From contig VWZS01000622.1 of the NCBI GenBank assembly GCA_013397075.1, forward strand, positions 1,783 through 65,782: a DNA stretch of 64,000 bases, written 5' to 3'. The notes below the pieces were generated by a model. It was not told the DNA's origin. It was given only the letters and a program-made list of their open reading frames with translations, and did not search any database. This document shows positions 1 through 13,760 of the stretch, one piece after another. This DNA is from Rhabdornis inornatus. Its lineage: Eukaryota > Chordata > Aves > Passeriformes > Rhabdornithidae. The position numbers and the translations under genes are program-made. Every line of letters starts with the position of its first letter. Position 1 is the stretch's first letter.

Positions 1-240
1 GAGAAGGAATAAACTCCACCCCGGATCACCACACGTGGCTCCTGTCCCTCCCTCCACTGTCGGCCGAAGTGGGGCTCTCACAGAAGAGCTGAAATCACTC
101 TCCTCCCAAGAGTGGGAACATGCCTGTTATCACCAGGACGTCTTTCTAAAGATGCTTCTCTGGAAGGTTGTGGCACCTGCGTGTGCCCCACGCCCACCAG
201 CACCTTCCCGCCTGTGCCGCACCACTGCTCCACTGCTATG
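1..240. other. GC-rich patch of unknown origin at window edge
   Basis: This stretch is clearly richer in G and C than the AT-rich DNA after position 240. It contains an AATAAA-like hexamer near position 8 and several CCTCC/CCACC runs. The short open frames on both strands resemble no protein I know. An old LTR or another repeat cut by the window edge is possible, but no terminal dinucleotides, target-site duplication or retroviral motif can be shown. Confidence 0.25.
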
Positions 241-2004
241 ATAAGGCCCAACTGAAAATTTTGGTATGAGTTCTCCATAAGTCCTAGATATTCCTAAAAG
301 AATAAAATAGAACACTGAAGTTTATGTCAGCTTCATTTGTAGTACTCTCAACTCTACACTCTTGGTAAACATTCTGCCAAACAGTTATGTAGTTCTGTGG
401 TTCTGCAGAAGATGAGTCAAAGAGGAAAAGGGACTTACAGGTATTATGAGCACAGATGAAATATGCACCTAAAGAGTTTAGGTACAAGAAATTATATAAC
501 TATAATTTTGTAAGCAAAAATAGTACATGTTGAAATTGGAATGTTGTCTGGATCATCACGAGCTCTCACAGACTATTGATCAGTGCCATGGTCTCTATTA
601 GCCAGAGGAACTTTTTCTTATCTCACTTTTATTTCTTAAATTCATTGCTTAGTTCTTCATCTCTGACTCATAATAGAAGTTGTAGTACAGCTCAAAATGA
701 AAATGGTGGCCAGGTTTCTATACGGCTGTATTGAGTCCTTTCAGGTTAGACAGTCCGCAATACTTCTGCACCTTTGAAATTCAAGACCAAAGGCCAAAGT
801 AAACAAAGAAGCTTTTTGTCCTCTTCACTCTTAAATTAACTGGATACACTCTTTCAAATGTAGCAAACTAGCCATTCCACCCTCTTGTAAGCCTTTCCTT
901 ACTGCCCCGACATTTCTTCACAGAACCGAAATAAGTAGTTAGCAAAAAGTATCACGTACTCCCCAGATAATTTGCACACCAAACTCTCTGGTATTTATTA
1001 AATAATTTATTAAAATTCTGACCCACTTGTCTGTAGAAATAAGAAGCAGAACAACCATGGTAAATGGCTCCAAATATCCAAAAATCTAAACACCAAATAT
1101 GGAGTAATTAGGTTGAATTATGTACTGACTTTTTGACATATTAGATTTTGGAATAGAGAAGTAGTTATGTTTCTTAAAGGTTTTCAGAAATAGTGAAACT
1201 ATTAAACCTACTTACCTTGAAGTAGGAAACAACCTGACAAAGATAAGAAGTTGGAAAGTTTGAGGTAAAAAATCTTTCTCAAATGTAAATTGTATGATTT
1301 TGTGAAAATACATTTTTAGGCATGCTATTTCTGTGTTGACATAGTATAGTGAATTGTGTGTAGAAAAACTGCAGACCACGTGACAACAGTATTTTAACTA
1401 ACAGACAAGTTGGTCACTAAAAATTTCAGTTACAGAGTTTTTGGGTTCTGGAGAGAAAACCTGCCTGCCTTTTGAAAAAAGTCTCCGTTCTACACATTAA
1501 CTTTTAAAATATGGTCTACATCTGTATTAATGAGTGACAAGGAATTTGGGAAATCTGGCGCACATGTGGCTTGGCAGGTGCTTTATATTGAAAGGCACAT
1601 GAGGTTTTGTCAAATCGTGTAGAGCTGCTCTAATCATAACGTCTGAGCATCAGTCATTGTTTACCTTAATTCTATCATAAGCACATCTGGGTAACTCCTT
1701 AAAATACTGGTAAGATAATTAGTCATGAATTGGAGTTGGAAATCTGATAAAGTACTTATGACATCCATATTGGTACCAAATTAATTCATCATGGTTTACA
1801 TTGTTACAAAAACACCAACAGAATTAATAATAATTTCTGCCAGCATTTGAATGTGCTGCTAACATGAAATCAAGTACAATGAATGCTTTTTAAAAAAATT
1901 AAACAGTTATTATAGAGGTGTCTCTATAGCCCTACAGAATTTTATGTCTGCATTTTTTCATTGATAAAGCACATAACTTTTTTTCATGTATTGACATCCT
2001 TGGG

Positions 2005-2029
2005 GATGCACAAGTTAATCTTGTGCATC
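2005..2029. repeat. Perfect 10-bp inverted repeat with 5-nt loop
   Basis: The left arm GATGCACAAG (2005-2014) and right arm CTTGTGCATC (2020-2029) are perfect reverse complements around the loop TTAAT. The flanking GGG and TCTTTT could extend the stem with G-U pairs if transcribed. No gene is adjacent, so this is a structural observation without an assigned function. Confidence 0.7.
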
Positions 2030-2540
2030 TTTTCCAGTAAGTTTTCAGGCTAACTTTGAGGCTGCATTACAAGAACTGAACATTGGCTGTACTGAACCCA
2101 CAGCAAGAACTCCTAGCTGGAGGCAGCATATACAGCGTCCCACCAGAGAAATCCATAAATGGGTAGTTAGGGCAGATCTGATTCTTTCCTGTTTTGACTT
2201 AGCACAGCTTCAGCTAAATTTGGTGAATCAATAATTCATGGCAGCAAGAAGCTGTCTGTTTACGTCCATGGCAGTGCCACTGAATCTAGGGAAAGGCTGA
2301 CACTGTAAAGTGGGCTGTGTGCTTTGAACCAAGTCAGAGGTTTTAATTGGGAATAGTCTGGTTTATTCCTGCTAAATGGCTACACATTTCTGGGTTTTCT
2401 GCTTAAAAAGTATTAGCTAATATTTTCATCATTCTGCACTAATGAAAGTTGGCTGGCACCAAGGTGGAAAATGTCTGCCAAAGAGAAAACCTAGTTATAA
2501 CCTACTTAAGAAAAGAAGGGAAGAAAGAACCCCCTCCCTG

Positions 2541-2580
2541 GCATGTGTATGTGTGTGTAGTGTGTGTGCAGTGTATATGT
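2541..2580. repeat. TG-rich microsatellite
   Basis: An interrupted (TG)n run broken by TA and AG steps. It is low-complexity DNA with no other signal. Confidence 0.8.
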
Positions 2581-2829
2581 ACAGCACTGTCCTGACACTT
2601 TCTATTTTCAGTTACGTCAGTCCTCAGCAAATTTTTAACTCATTAGTTCAGAACTCTGCTCCCCAAGGGAGTTGCAGGACTCACTAAAATAGAAAAAATA
2701 CATCACAGAAAACACTACAGACATCAGGGTCTATCTGTGAGAGGGTGGCTGGATCCGTAGCTCATCTTCTTGATGTTCAGGTATCTCCTTCACTAGTTTT
2801 CCAGCATTTCCATTTTTCTACATTACCAC

Positions 2830-3745
2830 ACTGCTACTTCCCTGATTATTTCCTGGTTACCATCTAAATGCAGCCTGTATTTGTTTTCCATGGCTGTTTT
2901 CACACATCTCAGTATTTTTCCTCTCTTTTGCATTCCCAGACAGGATTCCAAGCCTTCAGTAAGCTTATAGATTTGTACCTGTGTTTGTATCTGAATGAGA
3001 GTTTTCATGTTCTCTGTGTCTCTACCTGAAACCTCTTCATAACCAAACTCCTGGAAAATCCTGTTGTTTTTCTTTTGTGTTCTCCCAGCACTTATCCTTT
3101 GTTTCTCGTTTCTGCCACAAAAAGCCTGACTTGTGCCTTAGTCACTCATTATACTTGCTTCCATAATATTTTACCTTAGCCTCTTTCTCTTTGTTCTCAT
3201 TTGCTCAGACACAGTTGTTATTCTCACTGTTCAATAAAACAGTGCTCATCCATTTGAATTCCTCGCTATCCCTTTTGTGCCAGGGCACATTCAGCCCTTC
3301 AAAATTTGCACAATAGCGCTGTGGCTACACCCCTACACTAATATCCAGTGATTCTCCCTCTGTGCTTTCTGCCCTGCCCAGACTTTTCCGATTGTTTTGC
3401 TGCACTCCCTAACTCCCTTGAAGTACATTCCATAGTGCAATCACCTGCTCATGTTGAAGGAGCAGCTTTGTAAATATGAATTATTTTATCTTAGCTCATC
3501 TTGCTTCTGGAGTGTATAAGAGTACTTCTAAGTCCAGTAACTCTCCAAAATCTCTTTTGTCTATTTTCACCAGCCCCTTCTTCCAACACAGCTGCAACAA
3601 CTGTCAGTCTCACCACTGGTTCCAGTCTATATCCCCAACAAGTATATTGCAGGTGTCCTTTATGATGCCTCTGTCTGCATTAGGTTGGGAGCTCTGTAAA
3701 GTTAAAAAATGCCTCACTATATGTTTGTGTAACATCACACTGGTA
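2830..3745 (+). mobile_element. Possible ancient LINE (L2/L3/CR1-like) 3' remnant
   Basis: The + strand is markedly pyrimidine-rich and ends near 3681-3735 with a sequence resembling the 'attaggttgtgagctct...tgtttgtaca' tail of very old LINE copies in reptile and bird genomes. No reverse-transcriptase frame survives. The resemblance is from memory, is diverged, and could be coincidental base composition. Confidence 0.3.
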
Positions 3746-4126
3746 GTCAGCAGTTGAGAAGAACTATTTACTTCTCCTACTCATGTATTCTTTATTTAAA
3801 GGCATATTTTCTCACTTGGAATGTATTTTATTATCTGATTTGAAATTATCACGTAATCATAAAAGTGTGTTTGTGATAATACATTACATTCCATGGCAAA
3901 AAATCTGATGTCAAAAATGCAGGATTTACATCTTTACTGAAAAAATAAATTTGAAGAAGCAAGTGGATGGAAAAAACCTCATTAAAATACCAACATTTTC
4001 TATAATTGCAGTAAAAATATCAATGGAAACCCAGACACACATTGTTTAATAGTTTTCTTTTTATACATGTTTCCTGATTTTTAAAAGCCAGCTTCTCTGA
4101 ATAAGGCCTTTTGGGGGGAGTAAGGC

Positions 4127-4141
4127 GGGGGGGGGGGGCCN
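4127..4141. repeat. Poly-G run next to an ambiguous base
   Basis: A run of 12 G is followed by CC and a single N at 4141. The N probably marks uncertain homopolymer length, so this position is not reliable. Confidence 0.8.
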
Positions 4142-7100
4142 GAGGACATGGAAATGTATTTTAAAATAGCTGAAAAAATAAGTGTTTGGAATCAAGGCTC
4201 TAAAATTCAAAATGATTGCCTCAGACAAATTAAATAGAATGGAAATAAAAAGGGCCACAATGGTGAGAAAACACACATAAAAATTTCTGGGCTACATTTC
4301 TCAAAGCTGAGCTGCCCCTGCTGCACTCTATTCATTAGAGTGCAAATGACGTATTAAGGATGTACTTGCGCAGATTATTTACAAGAACTAAGAAGTGATT
4401 AATAATAGGATGGTTCTGAAAATGTCCTCTGTGTTGTTCTTGCTAACAAGTGGGCTCAGCTTTGTAATCAATGTTGTCAGGAAAAGCAGCACATCCCAAA
4501 ATGGTATGAATCATTTCTGACTTCCTGCCCTCCCTCACTGAAAACAGACAAGTAAAAACAAAAGCTTCTGAAGATAATACAGCAGTTAAAGACATATGTT
4601 TGACAAAAATCATTGAAGTTTAAAGACAAAAGGTGCTTCTAAACAGATGTCCCTAAACAACTGGTGCATTTCAAACACAAGAATTTCACAATATTATGAT
4701 TTACACATTAAGTTATTTATAGTAGACATTTTTGCTGGAGTTTTCAGAAGATTTTGCAACTGGAAGTTAAACAGTAGAAAATTGTTTCCTGTAGAAGAGT
4801 TGTGTCTCTAAACTGATTTTAACAAAGGTGTTGGATAGAACATAACCTGTATCCACCCAACTTGCCTGTTGCTCCCACACACTCTATTACAATCAGATAA
4901 ATAAGGAAGTTACTCTTTTCTCACCCTTTAAGTAGGTTGGGAATAGACCACAAAGAGGTCGTTTAACATTTTGTGATTGGATGCATTTGGGTTTTGCAGA
5001 AAATAAGTGAAGAACATGGGAAAAAGATGGAAGACAGTACTAATAGCTGAATTCATCCAGGTCTCAGAGCTATTTAGCATCACTAAAAAGCATCTGTCAC
5101 AGCCCTTGATCTGGTTTTGATGGCCCTTCTATTCCTGGTCTTGCAACTTGTATGGACTACAGTAGTCCTCTTGGGCCAAGCCACACTTGCTGGGAATTCT
5201 CTCTGGGGGTGATCACTGAGACTCCAGTGTCAGTCAAGGCTGCAGTCAGAATGATCTTTCTGTGGAGAGATTTTTAAACACCCTTTTCTTCTTATGTATC
5301 CAAACACTTTCTTTGGCTTCTCCTACCTAGCAATGTGTGGTTTTTCATGTAGAGTTCCTCATGTAGTGTGATATTTTGCACTATGGAGAGCCACTGGCTC
5401 CTACAGTCTCTGAACAATTAAATTTTTTGAAGATGATCTTAGTATCCAGTGTAGGGATACAGATAATCAAGACAATCCAAACAGACAAGAAAATAATATT
5501 TCGGGACAACGCTGAGCACTGTCAGGCCTTGCATATGCCTAGGAAATGGATGACAAGTAGACAATAGCTGCTTTCTTAAATAAAAAGTGCCTATTTCAAC
5601 CATTCATTTGGTAGGTTCAACGTGTCTGACCAGAAATTCAGGTACATGATTTAAAATACAGAAATACTGTTTGTGCTTAGAGGAGGAAGTCCCCTTTCTG
5701 AAACAGGAAACAATATATTCAGGACTCCAGGCATTTTTTTCAATGTGAATCCACATGGATTTATTTACAATTGTGTCACTCACAAGAGCTGTGAGAGCCA
5801 ATTTAAAGACCTTATAAGATGATGTACAGATGATGGCACACTTCCCACCAGCCAGATCTACAGCACTTTCAATTTGCTGTACAAACAATATTGTGTGTTT
5901 CAGTAGAACTAAATTCAGAATAAGACAATGTTGTGCGGGTTGATTTTTTTTTTTAATGTTGATCTGTGATTTGAGATGCTCCAAAGAATGGCATTTTAAA
6001 GTTTTGCAAAACTGTGTCTAGCATGTCCTTAACTGTCGATGTTCTCCTCAATACAAATCTTTATTTGCTTACCCATTCAGATCAGCATTCTCACAATCCT
6101 CTACTGGATTAACAGAGAATCCTACACAGTCAGTTAAAGGCAAAACCTCAGAAAAGGTTGCCTGTGCTTGTGACAACAAAATAAACTATTGCAGAGAGCT
6201 GATGACAAGCAGTCCAAATGAGATCCAACTGGTCTGATGACAAAGTAGTCCTCAATGGCTTTCAGAAGATGTTTTTTTGTAATGCTCTGATGACTCTACA
6301 AAGAAATAAACACCACAGTCAGTCAAACTGAAGTATAATACGCCTAACACACTGCTGCCATACAATTCGTTCAGTAATGTAAAAAGTGGCCATACATCTT
6401 TATGTTACAAACATTTCCTACCTACATTTATACAGATATAAAACTGTTAGCAAAATGGAAGCTATTTGAGGCTTGTAAAAGAAAGCAGACCATATTATCT
6501 GGATTATTTCCATTTTAGACATATTTTTTTACTTAGTCCAGAATGAATGGTTTATATTAAAACATTTAAATATTGAAAGAAGTTTTGGGTTACAAACTGA
6601 TAGTAGTTCCATAAAAACAAATTATTTTTCCATTTCTACAAAATTTTATTAAAATCGTGAAAACAAATATGTTGTGTAATATTATTCTTCTTTGCCTTCA
6701 AAAATAATGCAGGACCCTGATAATCTGCTATGGACAGATTTCTTTCTGTGGCTGTATGGCTGGTACCCCTTTGTGACTTACTTCTGAATATTTTCTCCCT
6801 TCTTCTCCTCTCTCTTTTTTGCTAATTTTAACTAAAAATATTTTCCCATTGGAAAAAAGAAAACCCTTTTGCAACTTGGGAAATGATACACTAGTATCTG
6901 GTAATTTCTAATCAATTATAGATTCAAAATTTGTCACAGCAAAGCATGTAACTCAATTACTACACAACAAGATACACCTAAACATCAACACCTGCCTTAA
7001 AGTGTGACAGGCAGATGAACAATCTCAAGCTTTGTCCCTACCCCTTCCATGTAGACCTGAGATTCTGTACCTAAACCATTGATATTAACTCTAATCTCTC

Positions 7101-7379
7101 AATTAGTTTGACTGAAAAGGGAATGCATGATCTCTGACTTAAAACCAATGTTTGGCTTGTTTCATTGTTCCATATACTTCCCACCCATGTTTTTAATTAA
7201 GATAAACCTGGATGTCTCAGTACAGCTTGAGATCCAGCAACTTGAGATAAATTCATGTATGAAAGGTAATGTGCAGCCTCTCAGACAGCATTCCTCCTCA
7301 AACCTCAATTCACAACATTTATTACAGTATGTTCTGTTAATAAAGGCAAAGCATCAGTCATTTGTCTCTTCACTGTTCT

Positions 7380-8200
7380 TTTAGAAACATTGATTTCATC
7401 CATGCCTTGTTCCTTCCGGATCTCCCTTCACCTTTGCTCTTTTATGGATGTGTAAGAGGTTTGTAATATTGCATCAATCACCCTCCCATCATCTGGCTTT
7501 TTGGACTACAACATCTTCATCTCCTCTTTTGCCAGCTGTCTCCAAACAGTCATTTCTGCCTTGTGTTCTACCAATAGCTCACGTGAAGAAAAAAAATCAC
7601 CTTTTCCTCAATATAAAATCACACCAATAACAGAATTGCCTCATTACTGTCTTTGTTTGTTTCATTCTGTTTCTTTACACACCATTTGCAAAACAGCCAG
7701 CATCTCCTACTTCTGCTGTATTGCCAGGACTCCAGAAAATCCAAGCCCTATTTTATTCTCAGCTCACAGTTCAGTCTCATTTGAACCCTGCACACATAAC
7801 ATCAGGATTTAGTGTGCCTTCCTTTCCCCATACATATAGTTTTTTCTCCCTTCTCTCCTACTTCAGTGTGAATGCTGGTATTTCTTCCTAATCACCTTTT
7901 CTGGATTCTCTTTTCAATTTTTCCTGCAGCTTTCCTCCCATGAAACTCTTCATATGTTAACTCTGTTTGCCTTTCTGTCTATTAAAGCATTCAAGATATG
8001 CTTATCATCTTTGAGGTCAGATTTCTGCCCTCTGGTTTTCCTAATGCTCATTGATTCTTCCTGAATATTTCTTGTATGTCAGGTCATACAAGAAGAGACA
8101 AGAAGGTCAACTACATTTGCATCTGTTTTAAAGGCCCGTGGGCAAATATCTTAGCACTATTGCTACTGTTTACTAGATTGGAATCTTACAGCATAGATCT
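7380..8200 (+). mobile_element. Possible second ancient LINE remnant
   Basis: This is another strongly pyrimidine-biased + strand stretch. It has a phrase near 8168-8192 (ACTAGATTGGAATCT) that recalls the 'ctagattgtaagctct' tail of old L2/L3-type elements. The short open frames inside are interrupted and overlap one another. The call rests on composition and a remembered motif only. Confidence 0.28.
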
Positions 8201-8478
8201 CCAAATCGTCACGAACACACTTACAGACCAGTTAGCATTGATTTTACTGGCTGATAAGATACTAAGTTCCTTTTGTGATTTTTTTTTTCTTTCTTTTTAG
8301 GAAATGGTTATTATAGCCAGGGTAATACATAACTTCACAGGACTAAATAAAATGTTAATATTCTATATTCATCTGAATGTGGGATCATCAGGGTACTTTT
8401 ATCATGGAGTGCCCAAAAATATCTGACAATAAAGTTCAACTTTGAGTGAAGTTAAATAAACCAGTAAATCTAGAAGAC

Positions 8479-8517
8479 AGAGGAGTGAAGAAAAGATAGA
8501 TAGAGGAGTGAAGAAAA
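8479..8517. repeat. 16-bp direct repeat, 23-bp spacing
   Basis: AGAGGAGTGAAGAAAA occurs at 8479-8494 and again at 8502-8517, separated by seven bases. This is consistent with a local duplication. Confidence 0.75.
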
Positions 8518-9952
8518 CTCAGGGAGAGGAAATAAGCAAATGGAGTAAGTTGGTTTTGCAGGACTGATTTTGCTTTAATGTAATGCCCTGAAGACAGCTG
8601 TAGGACAACAGTACAGTACAGTTAAATGAACAGATGTGTGCACCAACCTTCATAAAATAAGGTATAGCCTTTTCACATACATGTCTGCTAAAGGAATAAG
8701 AATAGAAAATAACATCTTTCGCATCCGGGAAAGGGTAGAATATTCAACCCATATGGAACGGCTGGTCTTTAACTCTTTTTCTCTATTAGTGTAGTAGTAG
8801 AAATGGAAAAGTTTAATTTATCAGCAGCAGTAAGATTACCAGTCTTCTGTGGTTTTTACAGACTTAATAAGTGATATGCTATTGTTATTAACTTTAGTTT
8901 AGTTATTTTAAATTACATGTTAGGTGGTGTTTCAATTTTACTTGTGATGATCTTTTAAAAGAAAATACAGGAAATTTTATAAAATAAATGCCTATTAAAT
9001 AAACACACTATTATTCTGTCTGATTTGAGTAACTAATAGATCTCACTAACTTTTTAGGAAAAGTCCAATTTTATGTGTGTCAGCCTCTAACCACACTAAA
9101 ACTTCACATACAAATGGTATGAATCATAAGACAGAAACGTAAGATGGATGTTACCTTCTGTGTGTTGTGTTAAGATATTATCACTCTCCTTAAGAAGATT
9201 TATGGAACCATCTAATGTGAAACACTGTTTAAAGGACAGACAATACTGTGACAAAAAACAGTCTCTCAGTTTCCTCATTTCAGAACTCTTCTTTGGAGGA
9301 AGTACTACCCAGCCATTCATACCCATAATAATATATAATAGAACCCTATAAACACTAGGGTACTGTGAATATCTTGTGATGTGCCACCACTAAAGGCACC
9401 ATGTAGCTACACAACAAGCCAAATATGCTAGCAGCATGAACCTTTTCCTAGTGAAATCAACATTAATAATAGGAATTCTTCCATCAGCAGCATTTTGCAA
9501 AACTCTGAAAAGGAATAAAATCTCCAAACACATGATAACTTATAGGCACTTTGTAAGCAGTAAGAACTTTCAAGCTCAAGGAAATATAACAATCTTTGGG
9601 AAAGACCTTTTTGACACAGCTGGTGAGGCTGTAGGTGATATTGATCTTTCCTTGTGTTAGCAATTCAAATTCAGCATAACTTGTTCTAGTTACTAGTCTA
9701 GGCTAACTACAAAGGTACCTCCAAAGTGCAATTTGTTACATCCTGAAATCATCACTAAAATGGCTACACTCTTCATCTTTCACTCCCTCAGGAGACTAGC
9801 TAATTAATGCATACTAAAAGCTTGACTTTTTGAAATAAAGGTCAGGTGATTCTAATTCCAAACATTGCATGAAGTCTGTCAAGGGTCACTCTAGGAATAA
9901 TGAAAAGTATGAGAAAGTAACATGAATGTTAGAATCAGAACTAATGTTCTTC

Positions 9953-9990
9953 TTTTGCTTGGTGTCTTGCATTTTGCTTGGTGTCTTGCA
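9953..9990. repeat. Perfect 19-bp tandem duplication
   Basis: The unit TTTTGCTTGGTGTCTTGCA occurs twice head to tail (9953-9971 and 9972-9990) without mismatch, which suggests a recent replication-slippage event. Confidence 0.85.
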
Positions 9991-12527
9991 AACTAACATA
10001 ATTCCACTGAAGTTCCTGCAAAAAGCTTGGCTTCCAAAATGGTTGTGGATTTTATAATAAAACTGTCCATAAATGTACCCTTCCTGTGTGTTACACTACT
10101 AATGGTTATAACAGAATCCCATACCAAGAGACATTCTCTTCATCCTGCTGGTTTTGACTGACTGTTCACTTACACCACTGTGAATAAGACAATGAATGAC
10201 ACAGAAATTATTATAGACACATCAAGATTAATGAAACAAACAAACAAACCCAAAACATAAGCATCAGGAAAATGACATCAGACTAAACATTTTGCTTATG
10301 TTACAGAATTTACTCCATTAGTTTCACCAGCTTTGTTCCTCATTCCCTTTTTTATATTTTGGCTTCTTTTTTTTTTTAGATTTACTAGCCTGTGGTGTGT
10401 ATTACATACACAGTGTTCTGTGTATGTGTACCTGTACATGTGCTCATGCATTTGTGTATTTCTCTCTAACTCTGGCGATCCTTCAAAGCTTTTGAAGCCA
10501 TTATCCCACTTAATTAAGTCACAAGGCAGAGGAGAGTTACTCTCAGAGATGTTAAGTGTTTATGAGCTTCATGAAAACAGATAGCCAGAATGAGAAAATA
10601 ACTCCTATCAGTGTCCCTGTAAAGGTTGTGGCATGAGTCTCAAACTTATTAGACACTTGGGAATCTAACCACAAATCACTTCTCAGTAAGAAAGTGTACT
10701 TCAGTGGCTTCACTATTCATTGCTCTAATAAGAATAAAGTCTACCACCTGCTGTTAAATTTCTCTTGAACTGCTGTGGAAATGCCTAAGTGACTACAGAT
10801 GCACAACCTCATTTAGAATAAACACACTGCAGAATAACCCACTGTCTTCTGAGAAGTCAGCTAGATGGAGGATCAGACTGACCACTCAGAGAGGTCTTCT
10901 TGAGCCAGCACCCACACCAGCAGACTGGAAGCTCAGAGCACTGCCTGCATAAATATCTTTTCCCGCACAGACTGGACTCTCATGTAGGCAAGGACCATAT
11001 CTTCATTCGCCATGTAAAACAAATCTATTTTTTTTATGTATAGAAAGGTTAGATAATAGCAATTTTAATGTCATGGCCTGTTGTTAAATTAATTCAGATC
11101 ACCAGATGCACACAGTACCACCCCAATAGATTTCAAACTAGTTCTCTGCAACTCAATCACCTTTCAGTTCAAGACATCCTTTAAAAGCATAGAAACAAAC
11201 TTCAAACCAGGGAGCAGAAAACTAACTTATACTGCCATATTCCAGTGTTGTGAAAGAGATTCAAAACATTCCCACCTTGGTCTATCTGCATTTGTGCTTT
11301 ATCCATCCTAGCCCTTAGGGAAGTTTCATAGGGAAACTAAGTGGACATGAATATGAACAGCAGGAAGAAGCAGAGATGTTAGAAGACATCTGGCTATTCT
11401 CCACCCCAGTCTCTTTGTCATGACACTGTTTCTGCCTGTGGCTTTTCTGTGTAAAGGAATTTAAAAATCATCAAACTTAAAGGAGAGGGAAAAAAAAAAG
11501 GCAAAAAAAGAGCCCCACCTTAGTTTAACTAATATTTCCTTTCCTACTTGTTTTATATTACACAACCAAGTGTGCTAGCACTAAAACACCACATCATCCT
11601 TGCAGTGAATTAGAACAGCTGTAGCCACAGCATAAGTGCCCTTGAACATGCTGAAATTTTCCAATGTATCACAATTACAGAAACACCTGTGCCAAACAGC
11701 TTTCTTCTGATCCTCTATAAAAGTTCACAAAGCCCTCAAATTTTCTCATTTCATATAGGTCTGTACTGCCTTGAAGCCAGCTCCATGCATCTCAATATGG
11801 GACACTGCAGCATTGTTTCTTTTCACTGTGCCTCAAAACATAAAATAAAGTGTATGTGCAGGTGCAGAAGTTAACTTGTTTCTTGACAAAAAGGCATAAG
11901 ACACACCACGACAATACTCATTTTCTTGATAAATCATTTCCACAAGCAAAATTCTTTTCAAGAAATTAGAAGTGCAGATATTGTGACAACAAATGATGCA
12001 TGCTATACTGTATCCTTGGTCTCTGCAGATCAATTATCCCACAAGTACGTGTGAGCTATTGATTTGATGCATCATTTGGGGGTTGTTGAGGGTAGGTTTA
12101 AATCACATCTGTAAATAGTGACAAAAGCTTCAGGACTGAATGCATTCAGCTTTGTTGTTATTTTACAAACACTATACCATGGTTGTATTAGCTTTAAGGA
12201 CTGCTGGCTGGAGTCTATTAAATTATTTACATTTATACTGCCTAAAATACTGTTTAAAAAGGGCCGGAAGAAAGTGACCCTTAGCAATCACTGTTGAAAG
12301 GGTCGCTGATGATCCCCCAGGCAAAGAGACAGAAGAGGGAAAGGGAAGCAAAAGTCTGTTACTAAGCCCAAGTGTTCTTTTCATGCAGAATGGCAGTCTG
12401 TAGATAAGCTTGTCTTTTGAAAGATGAGGAGTATGTAATAATTAGACAACCTCCTAAGTCTTGGCTCTCTGTAGCCATTCCTATTGGAAACTTCTCCATG
12501 TTCAAAAAAAGCAGCAAAGAATGTTTT

Positions 12528-12595
12528 AATAATAATTTAATAATAAATACTGCTTATAATAATAAAATATATCTATTAGAATAATAAAATATGCA
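12528..12595. repeat. Degenerate (AAT)n-rich tract
   Basis: Interrupted AAT/ATA triplets extend for about 65 bases. It is low-complexity DNA. Confidence 0.7.
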
Positions 12596-13399
12596 TTAAA
12601 AAGGCACCATTTTTGCAGTCTTAGAGAGGGGAAGCCTTCCACCATGCCCATTAACATGGTGCATTGTGGAAAACATGAGGTTTTTTCACAGAGCAGGAGC
12701 AGCAAATAAAAAAAATTGCTACACTAATTCAGGGAGCAATACACAATGGCAAGCATAATTTGAACCACTTCTGCATTGCTCATACACTCAAGAAAAACAG
12801 CTAGATGTCATTGTGTATAGCTCAGGGGAAACATCTGTTCCAACTGCCTTGGTCAGCAAGTAATAAGGAATATTACTGGAAATATCTGAATGTTTTTATG
12901 CAAATAAGTGATATGTCTTTCTGTTGCATATTACGTTTTTGTTCTGATTACTCCACCTAATGAAACATTTAACAGAAATAGAAAGTGACTGGAGACAACT
13001 GATTAGAATGTTACAGTCACAAGAAGGATTCTATAGCCTTAACATGTTAGGATTATTTAGCCTGGAAATAAATAAAACCAGCAGTCACAATGCAAGCATA
13101 CACCATAACATAAAATAGTATAAAGGGTGTAAATTGAATACTACTATTTGCTTGCATTTTCTGCCACTTTTCTTGCCCTTCATCTGTCTGGTCTATTTAG
13201 ATGTTGTGATATGAGCATTGGGAGATACCTATTACTCTAAATTTGAACCTCGGCTGCCATAATGAGGTTCACAGATGGTCTCTAGGCAATTCCATAACAA
13301 ACAAAAATAATCTTATTTACCCTTTGTCCTCATAAAACAACAAGGAGACCATTACATTTAAAAGGCAACCCATTTCAAAAGGAAATACTCCTATAACAT

Positions 13400-13760
13400 A
13401 GCCCTAAGTGTGGGTTTTCAGGGGTTCATGCATCTCTGGGAAGCAGCTTCTGCTTGCTCAGGAGGGCAAGAGATCTGTGAGCAAGTTGCCCTCCCACAGG
13501 TGGCTCACCCAACCCTGCTGCAGCCCAGCCTCCTGCCACCTTCAGACGTCACTCTGACACAAACACAGGAGGGCAAGGAGGACAACACTGCTGCCTTTGG
13601 AAGCGACTTTTTCCCTTGGCACTGGAGCACTTTGGACTCTGCAGTCCCTGGCTGCAGGTGCAGAGAGTAGGGCTGGACATCCCCCTGTTCCCCCCTCCAT
13701 CACCACCACCCTGCCTTGGCACACATCCACACTGGGCAGCTCACAGTGACAAGCAAGCAT
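13400..13760. other. GC-rich patch, unidentified
   Basis: About 360 bases stand out by higher GC content and CACC/CTGC-rich text. An 86-codon + frame and a 79-codon - frame overlap here, which is typical of GC-rich noncoding DNA. No protein or repeat family is recognised. Confidence 0.3.

Noticed and set aside
1..240. End of a retroviral LTR at the window edge
   Set aside because: Only GC content and an AATAAA-like hexamer suggest it. No LTR boundary, primer-binding site or duplication is visible, so it is kept as an unidentified patch.
5604..5984. 126-codon minus-strand open frame
   Set aside because: No recognisable domain, no splice or promoter context, and a length expected a few times by chance in AT-rich DNA of this size.
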